Shown in pieces: positions 1 to 7,546 of a DNA stretch of 26,960 bases. The DNA lies in the IMG/VR virus record IMGVR_UViG_3300037961_001652, positions 1 to 26,960 of that record, one strand, 5' to 3'. Made by a program: the position numbers and the translations under genes. Numbering within the stretch: the stretch's first letter is position 1; each line of letters starts with the position of its first letter. Source of the DNA: a virus. Below the pieces are notes generated by a model that worked only from the letters and a program-made list of their open reading frames with translations, was not told where the DNA came from and made no database searches.

Positions 1-133
1 ATTGAAGTTCTGGAGTGACAGCATCGTATTTTGCTTTCGTTTCTTCGTACAGCATTTTCCACTCTTCATTTTCAGCTAACTGTGCTTGTCTATCTTCCTC
101 CAACTTCTTCTCAAGTTCTGCAACACGAGATTC
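1..133. repeat. Left copy of terminal direct overlap (circle junction)
   Basis: This stretch recurs at 26828-26960 in the same orientation, 128 of 133 bases identical. The differences are at 79, 80, 95, 98 and 103. All five fall at synonymous positions of the scaffold gene that spans the junction. The overlap makes the contig circular, with a unit of about 26,827 bp. A physical terminal repeat of one virion should be identical at both ends, so the mismatches point to two co-existing strain variants at the assembly ends. Confidence 0.9.
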
Positions 134-265
134 TGCTTTTTGCAATCGTTCTTTCTTCTGCATTACTTCTCGCAGTAAATCACTATCTTGATTGCTAGAT
201 GGTGATTCATTCTGGCTTTCAGTAGCCACCTCTTGTACGCTATCTTGTACTGTTTCTTTGCTCAT
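1..265 (-). CDS. Capsid scaffold protein, N-terminal part (continues at 26827)
   Basis: The start is the ATG at 265-263, preceded by GGGAGG seven bases upstream. The frame is open to base 1 and continues in frame at 26827 to a stop at 26547, giving 181 residues on the closed circle. The N-terminus is Ser/Gln/Glu-rich and looks disordered. It is followed by a strongly charged Glu/Lys coiled coil (about residues 30-75, with VAELEKKLEEDRQAQL). A short helical protein placed directly before the major capsid protein, after portal and morphogenesis genes, is the usual place and form of a scaffold. No protease motif is visible. The function is inferred from position and composition. Confidence 0.8.
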   Translation of the reverse strand, partial: MSKETVQDSVQEVATESQNESPSSNQDSDLLREVMQKKERLQKAESRVAELEKKLEEDRQAQLAENEEWKMLYEETKAKYDAVTPELQ

Positions 266-277
266 GTCCGAGCCTCC

Positions 278-802
278 CTATTTACCTATTTTAAGGTTGA
301 TTGGCTTTTTAGTAGCCTCCCTAGCATTCTTATTGATATGCTTATCAACCTCGTTCAAAATAAATTTTTCAACGTGTTTGGGTACTGGTCTTACATTACT
401 AGTTACTGTTCTACCCATATCATCATTCCATTGAATCTTTTGTGCATTTGCACCTGACCAACCAATTACCACTTTATCTTTTGTAAATCCTCTGGTTTGT
501 AGATTTCTCATCATATCACCAGTTAGTTGTAAATCAACCTTTGTTGAGGTAGATGATTGTCTCTTAAAAGAGTTAGATGCTTTTCGTGTTGCATAATCTT
601 GTGCATATATTTTGATCTTCTTATTGTTTACTGTTTTTGTAAACCAGAATGGCTCATGTCTTTTATATGGTGTAAACTTCTTTCCAAATACATCCTTACC
701 ACCTTTCGTAGTATGCACCCGTATTCGGTCTGCTGACTCATCGCCAACAAACTTCCAGAATTGCTTGGTGAAGGTTGGTATATCTTGTAGTTCTTTAGCC
801 AT
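278..802 (-). CDS. Mu gpG-like virion morphogenesis / tail completion protein
   Basis: This 174-residue protein resembles the phage virion morphogenesis family (Mu gpG / P2 gpS type). It has an early Gly-Lys-Lys-Phe-x-Pro-Tyr segment (about residues 40-48) and a central LQLTGDMMRNL motif (about 91-101). After these come a region where a conserved aromatic and Gly alternate, VRPVPKHVEKFI, and a C-terminal helix. Members act in joining head and tail. The ATG at 802 overlaps the end of the Mu F-like gene. A 12-base gap separates its stop from the scaffold start. The family call rests on motif pattern only. Confidence 0.6.
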   Translation of the reverse strand: MAKELQDIPTFTKQFWKFVGDESADRIRVHTTKGGKDVFGKKFTPYKRHEPFWFTKTVNNKKIKIYAQDYATRKASNSFKRQSSTSTKVDLQLTGDMMRNLQTRGFTKDKVVIGWSGANAQKIQWNDDMGRTVTSNVRPVPKHVEKFILNEVDKHINKNAREATKKPINLKIGK

Positions 803-1583
803 TTAATTTTTGTTGAGGTGTTAATGGTTCTGGTCTTGGAGATAATCCCTTCGCTCTTCTTTCTTCTGCTTTAGTTTGTATAAATCTTTGTGCCTCATCT
901 GGATCGGTTAATTTCTTTGATACTGATGTCTCCCTTGCCCATCTATGTCTACAGTTGAATCCACCACCATCTACAAATGCACCGGGATACTGTGAATCAA
1001 TCTCATCTCTTGTCATACTTCCACTTGCCATCATCTTTAAACATATATCTCTGGTCTTTTCATCTATCGGGCCTTGATAGACATAAGTAGCATCTTCTGG
1101 ATCAAAGGCTGTCATTTGTGAGGTTACATTACGCTCAAATGTATTCAATGCTGTATTAGCTAATGTTTCAGCTTCATATTGTTCAAATCCTACACTAATC
1201 ATACTTTGTGCAATCTCTCTTTCGGTCTTACCACCTATAACACCTTTTACAGCCTCATCAATGACCTTCTCACCCATCGTACTAATTTGCTTTCTAAATG
1301 TTGCCTCATCTAATCGCACCAATGCTTGTAGTGTTTCTTCTGTTACTTGCCCGGTTGCCTCCATTCCAAGTAATACACCTTCATACGATGCGATGTATTT
1401 ATTTAGATCATTCTGCATACCAATCTGATTAAAGATATAATCATCAACATCAAGCGTGGAAATGAGAGAGATAAACTCATCTCGTGTTAGAGATTGCTTG
1501 AGATCAAGTATATCTTCTACCATTTGTGCTTGGGCTTTCTGCAAAGCCTGTGCGAATTGCTGTGCTATTTGAACTTTATCCAC
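795..1583 (-). CDS. Head morphogenesis protein (Mu F / SPP1 gp7-like minor capsid)
   Basis: This 262-residue protein starts at GTG 1583, overlapping the portal stop. The first 130 residues are helical. The C-terminal domain (about 140-225) has the family signature: NTALNTFERNVT, then DEKTRDICLKMMASG, then GGGFNCRHRWARET, with the conserved Cys and the NCRHRW end. In SPP1 and Mu this protein binds the portal and a few copies enter the procapsid. The position right after the portal supports this. The C-terminal tail (PRPEPLTPQQKLNG) looks disordered. Confidence 0.85.
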   Translation of the reverse strand: MDKVQIAQQFAQALQKAQAQMVEDILDLKQSLTRDEFISLISTLDVDDYIFNQIGMQNDLNKYIASYEGVLLGMEATGQVTEETLQALVRLDEATFRKQISTMGEKVIDEAVKGVIGGKTEREIAQSMISVGFEQYEAETLANTALNTFERNVTSQMTAFDPEDATYVYQGPIDEKTRDICLKMMASGSMTRDEIDSQYPGAFVDGGGFNCRHRWARETSVSKKLTDPDEAQRFIQTKAEERRAKGLSPRPEPLTPQQKLNG

Positions 1584-2910
1584 GCTGTAATGCTGACACT
1601 AATGGAGATACAGGTGCTTGTGGCTCCTCTACCTCCGGTTCTAATTCTTCTAATCTTTGTTCTATCTCAATATCGGTCATATCTTTGTTAAACTCTCTGT
1701 ATAACTCTTTCTTGCTCATTAAGCCATTATCCAGCATAAACTGCAAACGATCCTTCTGAACATTCCATTCTTCTGGGTAATCTGATTCGGAAAAATCAAC
1801 TGCAAAGGATTCATCTAGCACTCTTCCTGTATGGACCTCAATCAATCTGCGATCAATCATGTATCGTTCTTTTTCAAAGTCTTGAAACATTGGAATATCT
1901 GATTGTCTAGATTCTAGGTTCTCCATATTTAGAATCTTTAATGCTTGTCCACTTGGTATTTGACCTTGCTCTCCCCATCGTATGGATAGAGCGTGATTTT
2001 GACCAGTAACATTCAATAACTCTTTTATACCAGCTATCATTTGATTAATGTTCGATGGAGGAGCAACGAAGGACATGGAACTACCTTCTGGTAGAGAAAT
2101 CAATCTATCTACTCCCCATTTTAAGTTAGGTACTTCTTGATCAATTCCGGTTATTACTGGTGATCCCATTTGATACCTTGTAGCCAACATCACTTCAGTA
2201 AATGCGATAGAAGAATGAAGAGCCGCCATAGTAACATCCATAGCATCATAAGGAAACATGATACGAGAGATAGGATTTAACTCATAAGGATTCACCATTT
2301 CAGAATTGCCATTTATCGGATATGTGCGACCATTAATATCGTATAAGAAGTGCATTCCCGGTTCGCCATCCCTAGCTTCACTCCAGAATACAAACTCCCT
2401 ATCACCTTTGGCATTTTTACCACGCTCATACGAATATCCATAAGGCTCCATCTCACCTTCGTAATAATACTCTCGTACATTGGGGAGGATGTGATATTCA
2501 ATCTTTTGCTTTCTTTCGTTCCATACTGATTTGATATGGATCGTACCTAATAACCAAGCTAACTCACTTGCGATGCGAGATGATGAGTTAATATGATGAG
2601 TATAAGTTAGATATTCCTCTGCTAACTCACCACCAACGAATCTTTTGGCTGGAGCCTTATACAACATCATCCTTGCTCTTGAAAACCTTGATACAATCTT
2701 ACCCAATGGCAATGGAGGTATCTGGCTCAATGATGTACCGGGAAAGTAGTCTTTCACATAATCTTCAATATCACGATTATAATAGAAATCTAATCCCATT
2801 TGCCTACGCTTGTATTCTTCTTTTAGTACAATATCTTCAGCATTCTTTATGCTCTCAAATACTGCCTTGCTCCCCAAGTCTGGTATCGTTACCATGTCAT
2901 AATATTTCAT
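1576..2910 (-). CDS. Portal protein
   Basis: This is a 444-residue portal. The ATG at 2910 is chosen over the in-frame GTG at 2916 because GGAG lies five bases before it and it overlaps the TerL stop as TAATG. It follows TerL and precedes the Mu F-like gene, the canonical order. The length and mixed alpha/beta core fit portals that form the dodecameric DNA gate. A long predicted helix near residues 280-310 and a charged Glu-rich C-terminus (EIEQRLEELEPEVEEP) are visible. It has no sharp motif, so the call combines context, size and composition. Confidence 0.85.
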   Translation of the reverse strand: MKYYDMVTIPDLGSKAVFESIKNAEDIVLKEEYKRRQMGLDFYYNRDIEDYVKDYFPGTSLSQIPPLPLGKIVSRFSRARMMLYKAPAKRFVGGELAEEYLTYTHHINSSSRIASELAWLLGTIHIKSVWNERKQKIEYHILPNVREYYYEGEMEPYGYSYERGKNAKGDREFVFWSEARDGEPGMHFLYDINGRTYPINGNSEMVNPYELNPISRIMFPYDAMDVTMAALHSSIAFTEVMLATRYQMGSPVITGIDQEVPNLKWGVDRLISLPEGSSMSFVAPPSNINQMIAGIKELLNVTGQNHALSIRWGEQGQIPSGQALKILNMENLESRQSDIPMFQDFEKERYMIDRRLIEVHTGRVLDESFAVDFSESDYPEEWNVQKDRLQFMLDNGLMSKKELYREFNKDMTDIEIEQRLEELEPEVEEPQAPVSPLVSALQRG

Positions 2911-4109
2911 TACCACTCCACCGATGTTGGGATTCTGCTAATAATAGGATATTTGTAACTAATGTAATAGCTACAAGCATCTAAAAAATGTGATAAGGAT
3001 TCATCTCTTTTATCAATTCTATTATCATTTGTTCTTTGTGTTTGTTCTAAATCTTTAATCAAGTTTATACAGCTTGGATCAATGGTCATCTTCACTTTAC
3101 CATCGGCTGACCTTAAAAGCCTATTCAAAGAATTGAGCCTATCTGTAACTGGAGGATTCGCTTTCTTTGATATTACATGGAATCCATGATCTTTTAATAT
3201 TTGATGATCTGATCTATGTGATGTGGTTGATCTGGCTGATCCTGTTGCATCTGGGTATACAGGGATATGTGGTGCAATCTTTTTCATTTCCATTGCCATT
3301 AATTCTGTATTTGAATTTGGTATTCTAATCTCTTTGAAGAAATGAGTTGTATCATCAGAGTAAGTACATCCAAGAACTGCTGATCCAAGTATGTTGAAAT
3401 CCATTCCCCAGAATAGATTTTTTGATAGTTGCTCTGCTTTCTTCACATGGATGTTGCGATCAAAGTTGTAGGCGGCTCTGTTTCCTGTTGTTTCAAAGGA
3501 TGCAAGGAACTCTGTTTTAAATGCCCTCTCATCCATCATGCTCTTGGCCTTCTCTATCTCTTCTTGTGGTACATAGCCACCATCTACTGTTGTATACTGC
3601 CAACTCATCCAATCTTCATCCTTACCTTGTCCTCTTAAAAAAGCATCATAGAGATGATCATATCCATTTGGTGTACCAATAAAGAAAGCCTCACCATCAG
3701 TAGTAGTCAACATAGGATAGATGATTTCATCCCATACATGAGGTTTGATATAAGAATATTCTTCCATAACAACCATATCTAATCCAGCACCTCGTAGATT
3801 GTTTTCTTGTTCTGCACCTCTAATAGCAATCTCTGATTCATTTGGTAGTTTAATAGTAAGTTCTGATTCATTGATCTGGCAGTCATATTCTCTAAACAGT
3901 TGCCTCATTAACTTCCAAGTGGTAGCCTTTCCTTGCCTGTAAGTTGGTGTAATTATCCATCGCCTTTCTCCAGATTTGATTTCTTTTGTTAACAACCAAA
4001 TCAAAGATAGATGAGATTTCCCAAACCTTCTTCCAGCTACCAAAACCTTTCGCTTGGCTGGATGATTGATTATCTCTCTTCGTTTTGAATCTATATTCCA
4101 ATTATCCAA
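2910..4109 (-). CDS. terL: Terminase large subunit
   Basis: This is the packaging motor ATPase and headful nuclease, 399 residues. Motifs in order are Walker A GRRFGKS (26-32), Walker B LDMVVMEE (110-117) with the catalytic Glu, and the coupling motif GTPNG (145-149). The RNase H-like nuclease acids are Asp237 (WGMDFN), Asp287 (YPDATG) and Asp377 (HFLDACSY). The start is TTG at 4109, overlapping the stop of the preceding small gene, with AAAAGAG just upstream. The next ATG lies well past Walker A, so TTG must be used. All key residues are present and the length is slightly short but complete. Confidence 0.97.
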   Translation of the reverse strand: MDNWNIDSKRREIINHPAKRKVLVAGRRFGKSHLSLIWLLTKEIKSGERRWIITPTYRQGKATTWKLMRQLFREYDCQINESELTIKLPNESEIAIRGAEQENNLRGAGLDMVVMEEYSYIKPHVWDEIIYPMLTTTDGEAFFIGTPNGYDHLYDAFLRGQGKDEDWMSWQYTTVDGGYVPQEEIEKAKSMMDERAFKTEFLASFETTGNRAAYNFDRNIHVKKAEQLSKNLFWGMDFNILGSAVLGCTYSDDTTHFFKEIRIPNSNTELMAMEMKKIAPHIPVYPDATGSARSTTSHRSDHQILKDHGFHVISKKANPPVTDRLNSLNRLLRSADGKVKMTIDPSCINLIKDLEQTQRTNDNRIDKRDESLSHFLDACSYYISYKYPIISRIPTSVEW

Positions 4110-4278
4110 ATACTCTTTTCATCAAACTTTTGGGAACCTTCTTACCAGCTTTGTACAACCTTTGCATCCTTGCCAAATCCCTACCTCTTTGTGATCGTTT
4201 GCTCCCTTTAACGCCAGATAGGTATTTCTTTGGTACACTCTTAAATCTTTTATCTTTTGCAGTTCTACGAACCTTCAT
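4102..4278 (-). CDS. Small basic protein, 58 aa
   Basis: A 58-residue protein starts at ATG 4278, whose bases overlap the stop of the 57-aa gene. Its own stop overlaps the TerL TTG start. It is extremely rich in Lys and Arg (KDKRFKSVPKKYLSGVKGSK, then MQRLYKAGKKVPKSLMKR). Small phage proteins with a KYLSGxKGSKR...LYKAGKKxP pattern are familiar next to packaging genes, but I cannot assign a function. Nucleic-acid binding is likely from its charge. The four-base overlaps on both sides make it a credible gene despite its size. Confidence 0.7.
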   Translation of the reverse strand: MKVRRTAKDKRFKSVPKKYLSGVKGSKRSQRGRDLARMQRLYKAGKKVPKSLMKRVFG

Positions 4279-4448
4279 ACACCAACCTTTTTCATAGCGA
4301 TCCTATGAGAACTTGTAAAGGTACTTCCCTTTCTCATTGCTGTAACCATCGCTCTTAAATGCTTTCTTGTATGATGTGTTGAATGTCTTTTCATCGCAGA
4401 TATTTGTCTTTTAGTTAGACCAGTAACACTTACACCTTTTACCTTCAT
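4275..4448 (-). CDS. Small basic protein, 57 aa
   Basis: A 57-residue protein starts at ATG 4448, inside the end of the 85-aa gene, and ends in an ATGA-type overlap with the next small gene. It is rich in Lys, Arg, His and Met (LTKRQISAMKRHSTHHTRKH, then MVTAMRKGSTFTSSHRIAMK). This looks like a short pair of helices with a repeated AM-K pattern at about residues 18, 37 and 51. Similar mini-proteins occur in other phages, but I know no function. Charge and position suggest a DNA-associated packaging accessory, which is inference only. Confidence 0.7.
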   Translation of the reverse strand: MKVKGVSVTGLTKRQISAMKRHSTHHTRKHLRAMVTAMRKGSTFTSSHRIAMKKVGV

Positions 4449-4702
4449 CGCCTTCTACGCTTTCTTTCCATTCTTGCTAAATCAGCATCATGTTTAATTC
4501 TTTTTCTACCTTTGGCAATCTTAATGAATGAATTAACTCTTGCACTTGCCCAACTAGATGGTGTCATTCCCGGTCTTGTACCACTACTAACAGCGGCTCC
4601 CAATCCTCTTCTGTAAACTTTCACAAGTGATGATGGTAGTATCTTATTTTTTCTTGCTAATGCTCCGAGTCTTTTCCTAGTTGCTACTGTTATCTTTGCC
4701 AT
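4445..4702 (-). CDS. Basic DUF5824-like protein, 85 aa
   Basis: An 85-residue, strongly basic protein starts at ATG 4702 in a TAATG overlap with the TerS candidate. The centre, RRGLGAAVSSGTRPGMTPSS followed by WASARVNSFI, matches the pattern of phage DUF5824-type proteins (a Gly-x-Arg-Pro-Gly turn, then a Trp-Ala-x-Ala-Arg-Val-Asn helix). The C-terminus is a run of Lys and Arg. The family function is unknown to me. It may assist packaging, since it sits between the TerS and TerL genes. Confidence 0.75.
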   Translation of the reverse strand: MAKITVATRKRLGALARKNKILPSSLVKVYRRGLGAAVSSGTRPGMTPSSWASARVNSFIKIAKGRKRIKHDADLARMERKRRRR

Positions 4703-5070
4703 TAATCAATGCTTAAAATTTTAATAGGTTCGGTCTTATAACTGACCTCTCTACGCTCCCTACTCTTGCCCTCTGTTCTATCTGCTAATTCTTTGGCGGC
4801 CTGTACATTGCCTTTCATGGCGGCACTTATCTGGCCAACAATCACAGCATGGCGAAATGATCTGTCAGCCTCTAAATTGAATCTCTTAATCTTACCACTT
4901 CCAGTTGTCATTGTAATATCTATTGCACTTGAATCTAGTAGTTCATTGGCTACATCTGCCCATGCTTCGCCTTTCTTTGGTCTACCTTTAGGGTTGCCAG
5001 ATTGACCTTTCTTAAATGGCTTACCAAATACCCTCTTGCTGTTTCCTTGCTGTTTATCAGCCTTCGACAC
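4702..5070 (-). CDS. DUF5681-type protein, terminase small subunit candidate
   Basis: This is a 122-residue protein. I place the start at GTG 5070 because AAAGGG lies six bases upstream. The alternative TTG at 5076 abuts that site. Residues 18-36 hold the FKKGQSGNPKGRPKKG signature of DUF5681 proteins. The C-terminal half has HAVIVGQISAAMKGNVQAAK, a helical repeat seen in small terminase-like proteins. It overlaps the 3' end of the methyltransferase fusion. Its position upstream of TerL makes DNA recognition for packaging the best guess. A direct TerS homology is not evident. Confidence 0.7.
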   Translation of the reverse strand: MSKADKQQGNSKRVFGKPFKKGQSGNPKGRPKKGEAWADVANELLDSSAIDITMTTGSGKIKRFNLEADRSFRHAVIVGQISAAMKGNVQAAKELADRTEGKSRERREVSYKTEPIKILSID

Positions 5071-6244
5071 GCTCAACCCTTTCTGCTTTCTTACCAGTAA
5101 ACTCTTCCCATCTTTTAACTATTACATCACAGTAATGCGGATCAAGTTCCATGCCATAGCATTTTCGATTAGTTTTCTCACAGGCTATAAGTGTTGAACC
5201 AGAACCAAGAAAAGGATCAATGCATATGTTTCCTAAATCTGATGAGTTATCAATAGCATTGACCATCATTTGTGTAGGTTTTTGAGCATTGTGCTTTCTA
5301 TCTTTAGTCGCTCTGTTATGTCTCCATATATTTGGTTTTCCATTTATAGTTCTTTCACCCTTTCCTGTTTTTTTAACACCATGAGTTTTTGTAGCTATTG
5401 GAGAATTTGCAAAAAACCAAACCATCTCATAACATTGTTGATACATTGCACCAACACCTCCATCTCCTTTATCCCAAATACATAAATTTTTAGCTGTTAG
5501 CTTTGATTCTCTTGCAGATGATTCTAAAGAAAATGCACTATGCCAATCACAACAAACATAGATATGAGAATATAATTTTGTATTATTTCTACATAAATTA
5601 AAAACATCACGAAAAAAAGGCTTTACCATTTTATCATCTGTTATTCCAGCAACTCCTGTTGAGTTACCAAATAAAGCATAAGGGGGATCAGTAAATACCA
5701 TATCAGCTTTGTTTCCATCCATTAATAAATCAACATCTTCTTTCTTGGTTGCATCTCCACATAATAAGCGATGATCTCCTAATATCCATAAATCACCTTG
5801 CTTTGTTATGGCTTCTTCTACTTCTGGAATCTCATCATCATCTATTAACCCTTGCTCTGGTTCATCTTCATAAAATTGTAATTCATCATCTGTGAATCCC
5901 CAATCCATTAACTCATCTACATCAAAGTAATTAGCTAATGAATCATAATCCCATTCACCAACATTCTTATTAAGCCTTATATTTAATTCTTTTTCTTGGT
6001 CTATAGATAAATCAACTTCAACACATGGAACTTTTTTGATTCCTAGTTCCTTTGCGATCCTTAATCTTTGATGACCTCCAACAAGTATATTATCTCTATC
6101 TTTATTTTTATTTACAATCAAGGGATCTACTAGGCCAAATCTTTGTATAGAGTCTTTTAGTTGAGCGTGTTGCTCTTTAGTGAGTTGGCGAGGATTATAC
6201 TCTGCCATTATCAGATCATTTGGTTTGTAGTTTTGTACTTTCAT
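5057..6244 (-). CDS. ParB-like nuclease domain fused to DNA methyltransferase
   Basis: A 395-residue two-domain protein. Residues 1-95 are a ParB N-terminal-like domain, with NPRQLTKEQHAQLKDSI and then ILVGGHQRLRIAKELG. A Glu/Asp-rich linker (about 115-145) follows. Residues 150-385 are a beta-class amino-methyltransferase (N6-adenine or N4-cytosine): catalytic DPPY at 186-189, the HNAQKP form of the HPTQKP motif at 318-323, and the SAM-binding DPFLGSGS at 343-350. All key motifs are intact. Such fusions are common in phages and likely mark phage DNA against host restriction. The ATG at 6244 has no clear ribosome site and follows a 178-base non-coding stretch. Confidence 0.93.
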   Translation of the reverse strand: MKVQNYKPNDLIMAEYNPRQLTKEQHAQLKDSIQRFGLVDPLIVNKNKDRDNILVGGHQRLRIAKELGIKKVPCVEVDLSIDQEKELNIRLNKNVGEWDYDSLANYFDVDELMDWGFTDDELQFYEDEPEQGLIDDDEIPEVEEAITKQGDLWILGDHRLLCGDATKKEDVDLLMDGNKADMVFTDPPYALFGNSTGVAGITDDKMVKPFFRDVFNLCRNNTKLYSHIYVCCDWHSAFSLESSARESKLTAKNLCIWDKGDGGVGAMYQQCYEMVWFFANSPIATKTHGVKKTGKGERTINGKPNIWRHNRATKDRKHNAQKPTQMMVNAIDNSSDLGNICIDPFLGSGSTLIACEKTNRKCYGMELDPHYCDVIVKRWEEFTGKKAERVERVEG

Positions 6245-6422
6245 ATTTATTTAGTTGCCCGGACAACAAGTTCAATTCCTGTCTATCGCCTTAATTCCAA
6301 TCTATAATCTGTCGTTTTCTCTGCGAGTGAGGCTTGAACGTGCCTCTATAAATACAAGGATTACACTACAAAATCAGAGTTTATTGTTTTATAAGTGATT
6401 AATTATATTGAATATGTATGTA
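6245..6422 (-). other. Non-coding gap with short inverted repeats and tRNA-like fragments
   Basis: This is the longest gene-free stretch in the window. On the minus strand it holds a perfect TATAAT (6402-6407). It also holds a segment (6379-6319) closed by CTCTG/CAGAG that contains the stem-loop GAGGC-ACGTTCAA-GCCTC, and a GTTG-TCCGGG-CAAC mini-hairpin just before the ATG at 6244. Fragments such as GTTCAA resemble tRNA T-loops, but no full cloverleaf can be drawn on either strand. A structured leader for the ParB-methyltransferase transcript is the simplest reading. Confidence 0.4.
6402..6407 (-). promoter_or_regulatory. Possible -10 box for the packaging/head operon
   Basis: A perfect TATAAT on the minus strand lies in the only long gene-free gap, about 160 bases before the ParB-methyltransferase start. 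Upstream there is no good -35 (only TTTGTA at 16 bases). This sequence is AT-rich, so a chance match is possible. If real, it would start the head-gene transcript near 6395. Confidence 0.3.
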
Positions 6423-6935
6423 CTACAAATTTTTAGACATTGGATTTAGCATATCGTTATCTATCTCATATAAATCTGATTTTACTTTGATTGCTGTTCC
6501 ATCTCTTCTAATTCGTATTGATCCTTGTTTGTGGAATACTCTGCGATTCTTAAACTGCTCTTGTGTTACCCATCCACAGATGGTAAGTATTGAATCGGTC
6601 TTGTTTATTGAGCAGAATAGATAAATATCTGTATTGTATCCATCTTGAGCGGCTAGAAAGTTATTGGTGTATCCAGTTCTTACTTTACCTTTCCTTCCCA
6701 TTGTCTTAACATCTATTCTTTTTCCTTTGAGGCAAAGATCGACTCCACCATCAAAGCCATCTTCTCCACTAGCCATAGGTTGACCATAATAATCACAGAT
6801 AACATTTTGACCAAGTATTCCAGTATATTGTTCCTCTTGATTTCCATCTGCATATCCTCTTTTGCCAAAGTTGTATTTTTTAACTTCATTCCATGATTTG
6901 ATTTTTATCCAATGCTTGATTGGAATATCTATCAT
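6423..6935 (-). CDS. PD-(D/E)XK-like nuclease
   Basis: A 170-residue protein starts at ATG 6935 in an ATGA overlap with the preceding HTH gene. The core GFDGGVDLCLKGKRIDVKTM (about residues 59-78) has the order expected of the PD-(D/E)XK fold: an acidic residue in GxD, a short strand, then Asp-Val-Lys. A helix with ILGQNVICDYYG before it could supply the first acidic residue. Similar phage proteins act as restriction-like endonucleases or Holliday junction resolvases. Which of these applies here is open. It is the last gene before the non-coding gap. Confidence 0.6.
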   Translation of the reverse strand: MIDIPIKHWIKIKSWNEVKKYNFGKRGYADGNQEEQYTGILGQNVICDYYGQPMASGEDGFDGGVDLCLKGKRIDVKTMGRKGKVRTGYTNNFLAAQDGYNTDIYLFCSINKTDSILTICGWVTQEQFKNRRVFHKQGSIRIRRDGTAIKVKSDLYEIDNDMLNPMSKNL

Positions 6936-7222
6936 AATTCAAATTCCATTTCTAGAAGTTTATCCATTGCCCGGTCATAGTACGTTTCTACTGAATATGC
7001 TTTGATTCCAAAATTGTCCGCTATTTGTTGAAAGTCTCGTATCCCCAGATCATAGTAAGCATCGAATACTTCATTTTCTCTTTTGCTAAAATTATGTACT
7101 GATCTTCTACCTACTAGAAATGCGATCATCTCTCGTTTTTTTATTTCTTTCTCTGTTCGCTTTCTCTCGTACTCATCCTCATTCTTTCCGCACATTTCAC
7201 AAGGCTTGGTATGTGGTTGCAT
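6932..7222 (-). CDS. Sigma-70 region 4-like helix-turn-helix protein
   Basis: A 96-residue protein with ATG 7222 preceded by AGGGG six bases upstream. The N-terminus has a CEMCG pair and a very charged helix (residues 14-32). The C-terminal half, FSKRENEVFDAYYDLGIRDF followed by QQIADNFGIKAYSVETYYDR, has the layout of sigma region 4 or LuxR-type helix-turn-helix units: a helix, 'IADxxGI', then a recognition helix and an RAxxKL end. It could be a late-gene transcription factor. This phage has no other obvious regulator. There is no region 2, so it is not a full sigma factor. Confidence 0.6.
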   Translation of the reverse strand: MQPHTKPCEMCGKNEDEYERKRTEKEIKKREMIAFLVGRRSVHNFSKRENEVFDAYYDLGIRDFQQIADNFGIKAYSVETYYDRAMDKLLEMEFEL

Positions 7223-7234
7223 ATTATTCCCCTA

Positions 7235-7546
7235 TTATTTGTTACTATTATATCTTTTTAAGTTTTCCGATACTTCTATCGGTCTTTTTTTGTCGTATAA
7301 TATTTCATCAACTCTATAGCTTGACCTGTAGTCCCAATGCCCTTCGTTATTAGTTGTAGAATACTCCCTGTCTGCTAGTTTTCTATTCCTATCATATTCT
7401 TTTTGTAGATGAAATTGTATTTCTTCAATAATCCTACATTTTTCATCAGGTTCTAATTTTTCAAAGTCTTTATAATATTTAATAAAGAATTGATCTTTAG
7501 GAAAATAGGCTTGTTTGTCAAAAACTGCCCTAAACAAACCTTTCAT
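7235..7546 (-). CDS. Hypothetical protein, 103 aa
   Basis: A 103-residue, charged, Tyr-rich protein starts at ATG 7546 in an ATGA overlap with the small membrane protein. I recognise no domain. The first half is predicted helical (FFIKYYKDFEKLEPDEKCRI, then IEEIQFHLQKEYDRNRKLAD). The second half has an SSYRVDEILYDKKRP stretch and an Asn-rich end. The overlap and typical base composition support it as a gene. The function is unknown. Confidence 0.7.
   Translation of the reverse strand: MKGLFRAVFDKQAYFPKDQFFIKYYKDFEKLEPDEKCRIIEEIQFHLQKEYDRNRKLADREYSTTNNEGHWDYRSSYRVDEILYDKKRPIEVSENLKRYNSNK

Noticed and set aside
6253-6292. GTTCAATTCCTGTC on the plus strand as a tRNA 3' end or attachment site
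   Set aside because: The T-stem pairs 4 of 5, but no matching 5' acceptor strand lies upstream, and there is no integrase in the genome.
6319-6381. tRNA-like segment on the minus strand (GTTCAAG and closing CTCTG/CAGAG)
   Set aside because: Only about 61-65 bases, no D-arm GG, no valid anticodon loop, and the T-stem does not pair in the standard register.
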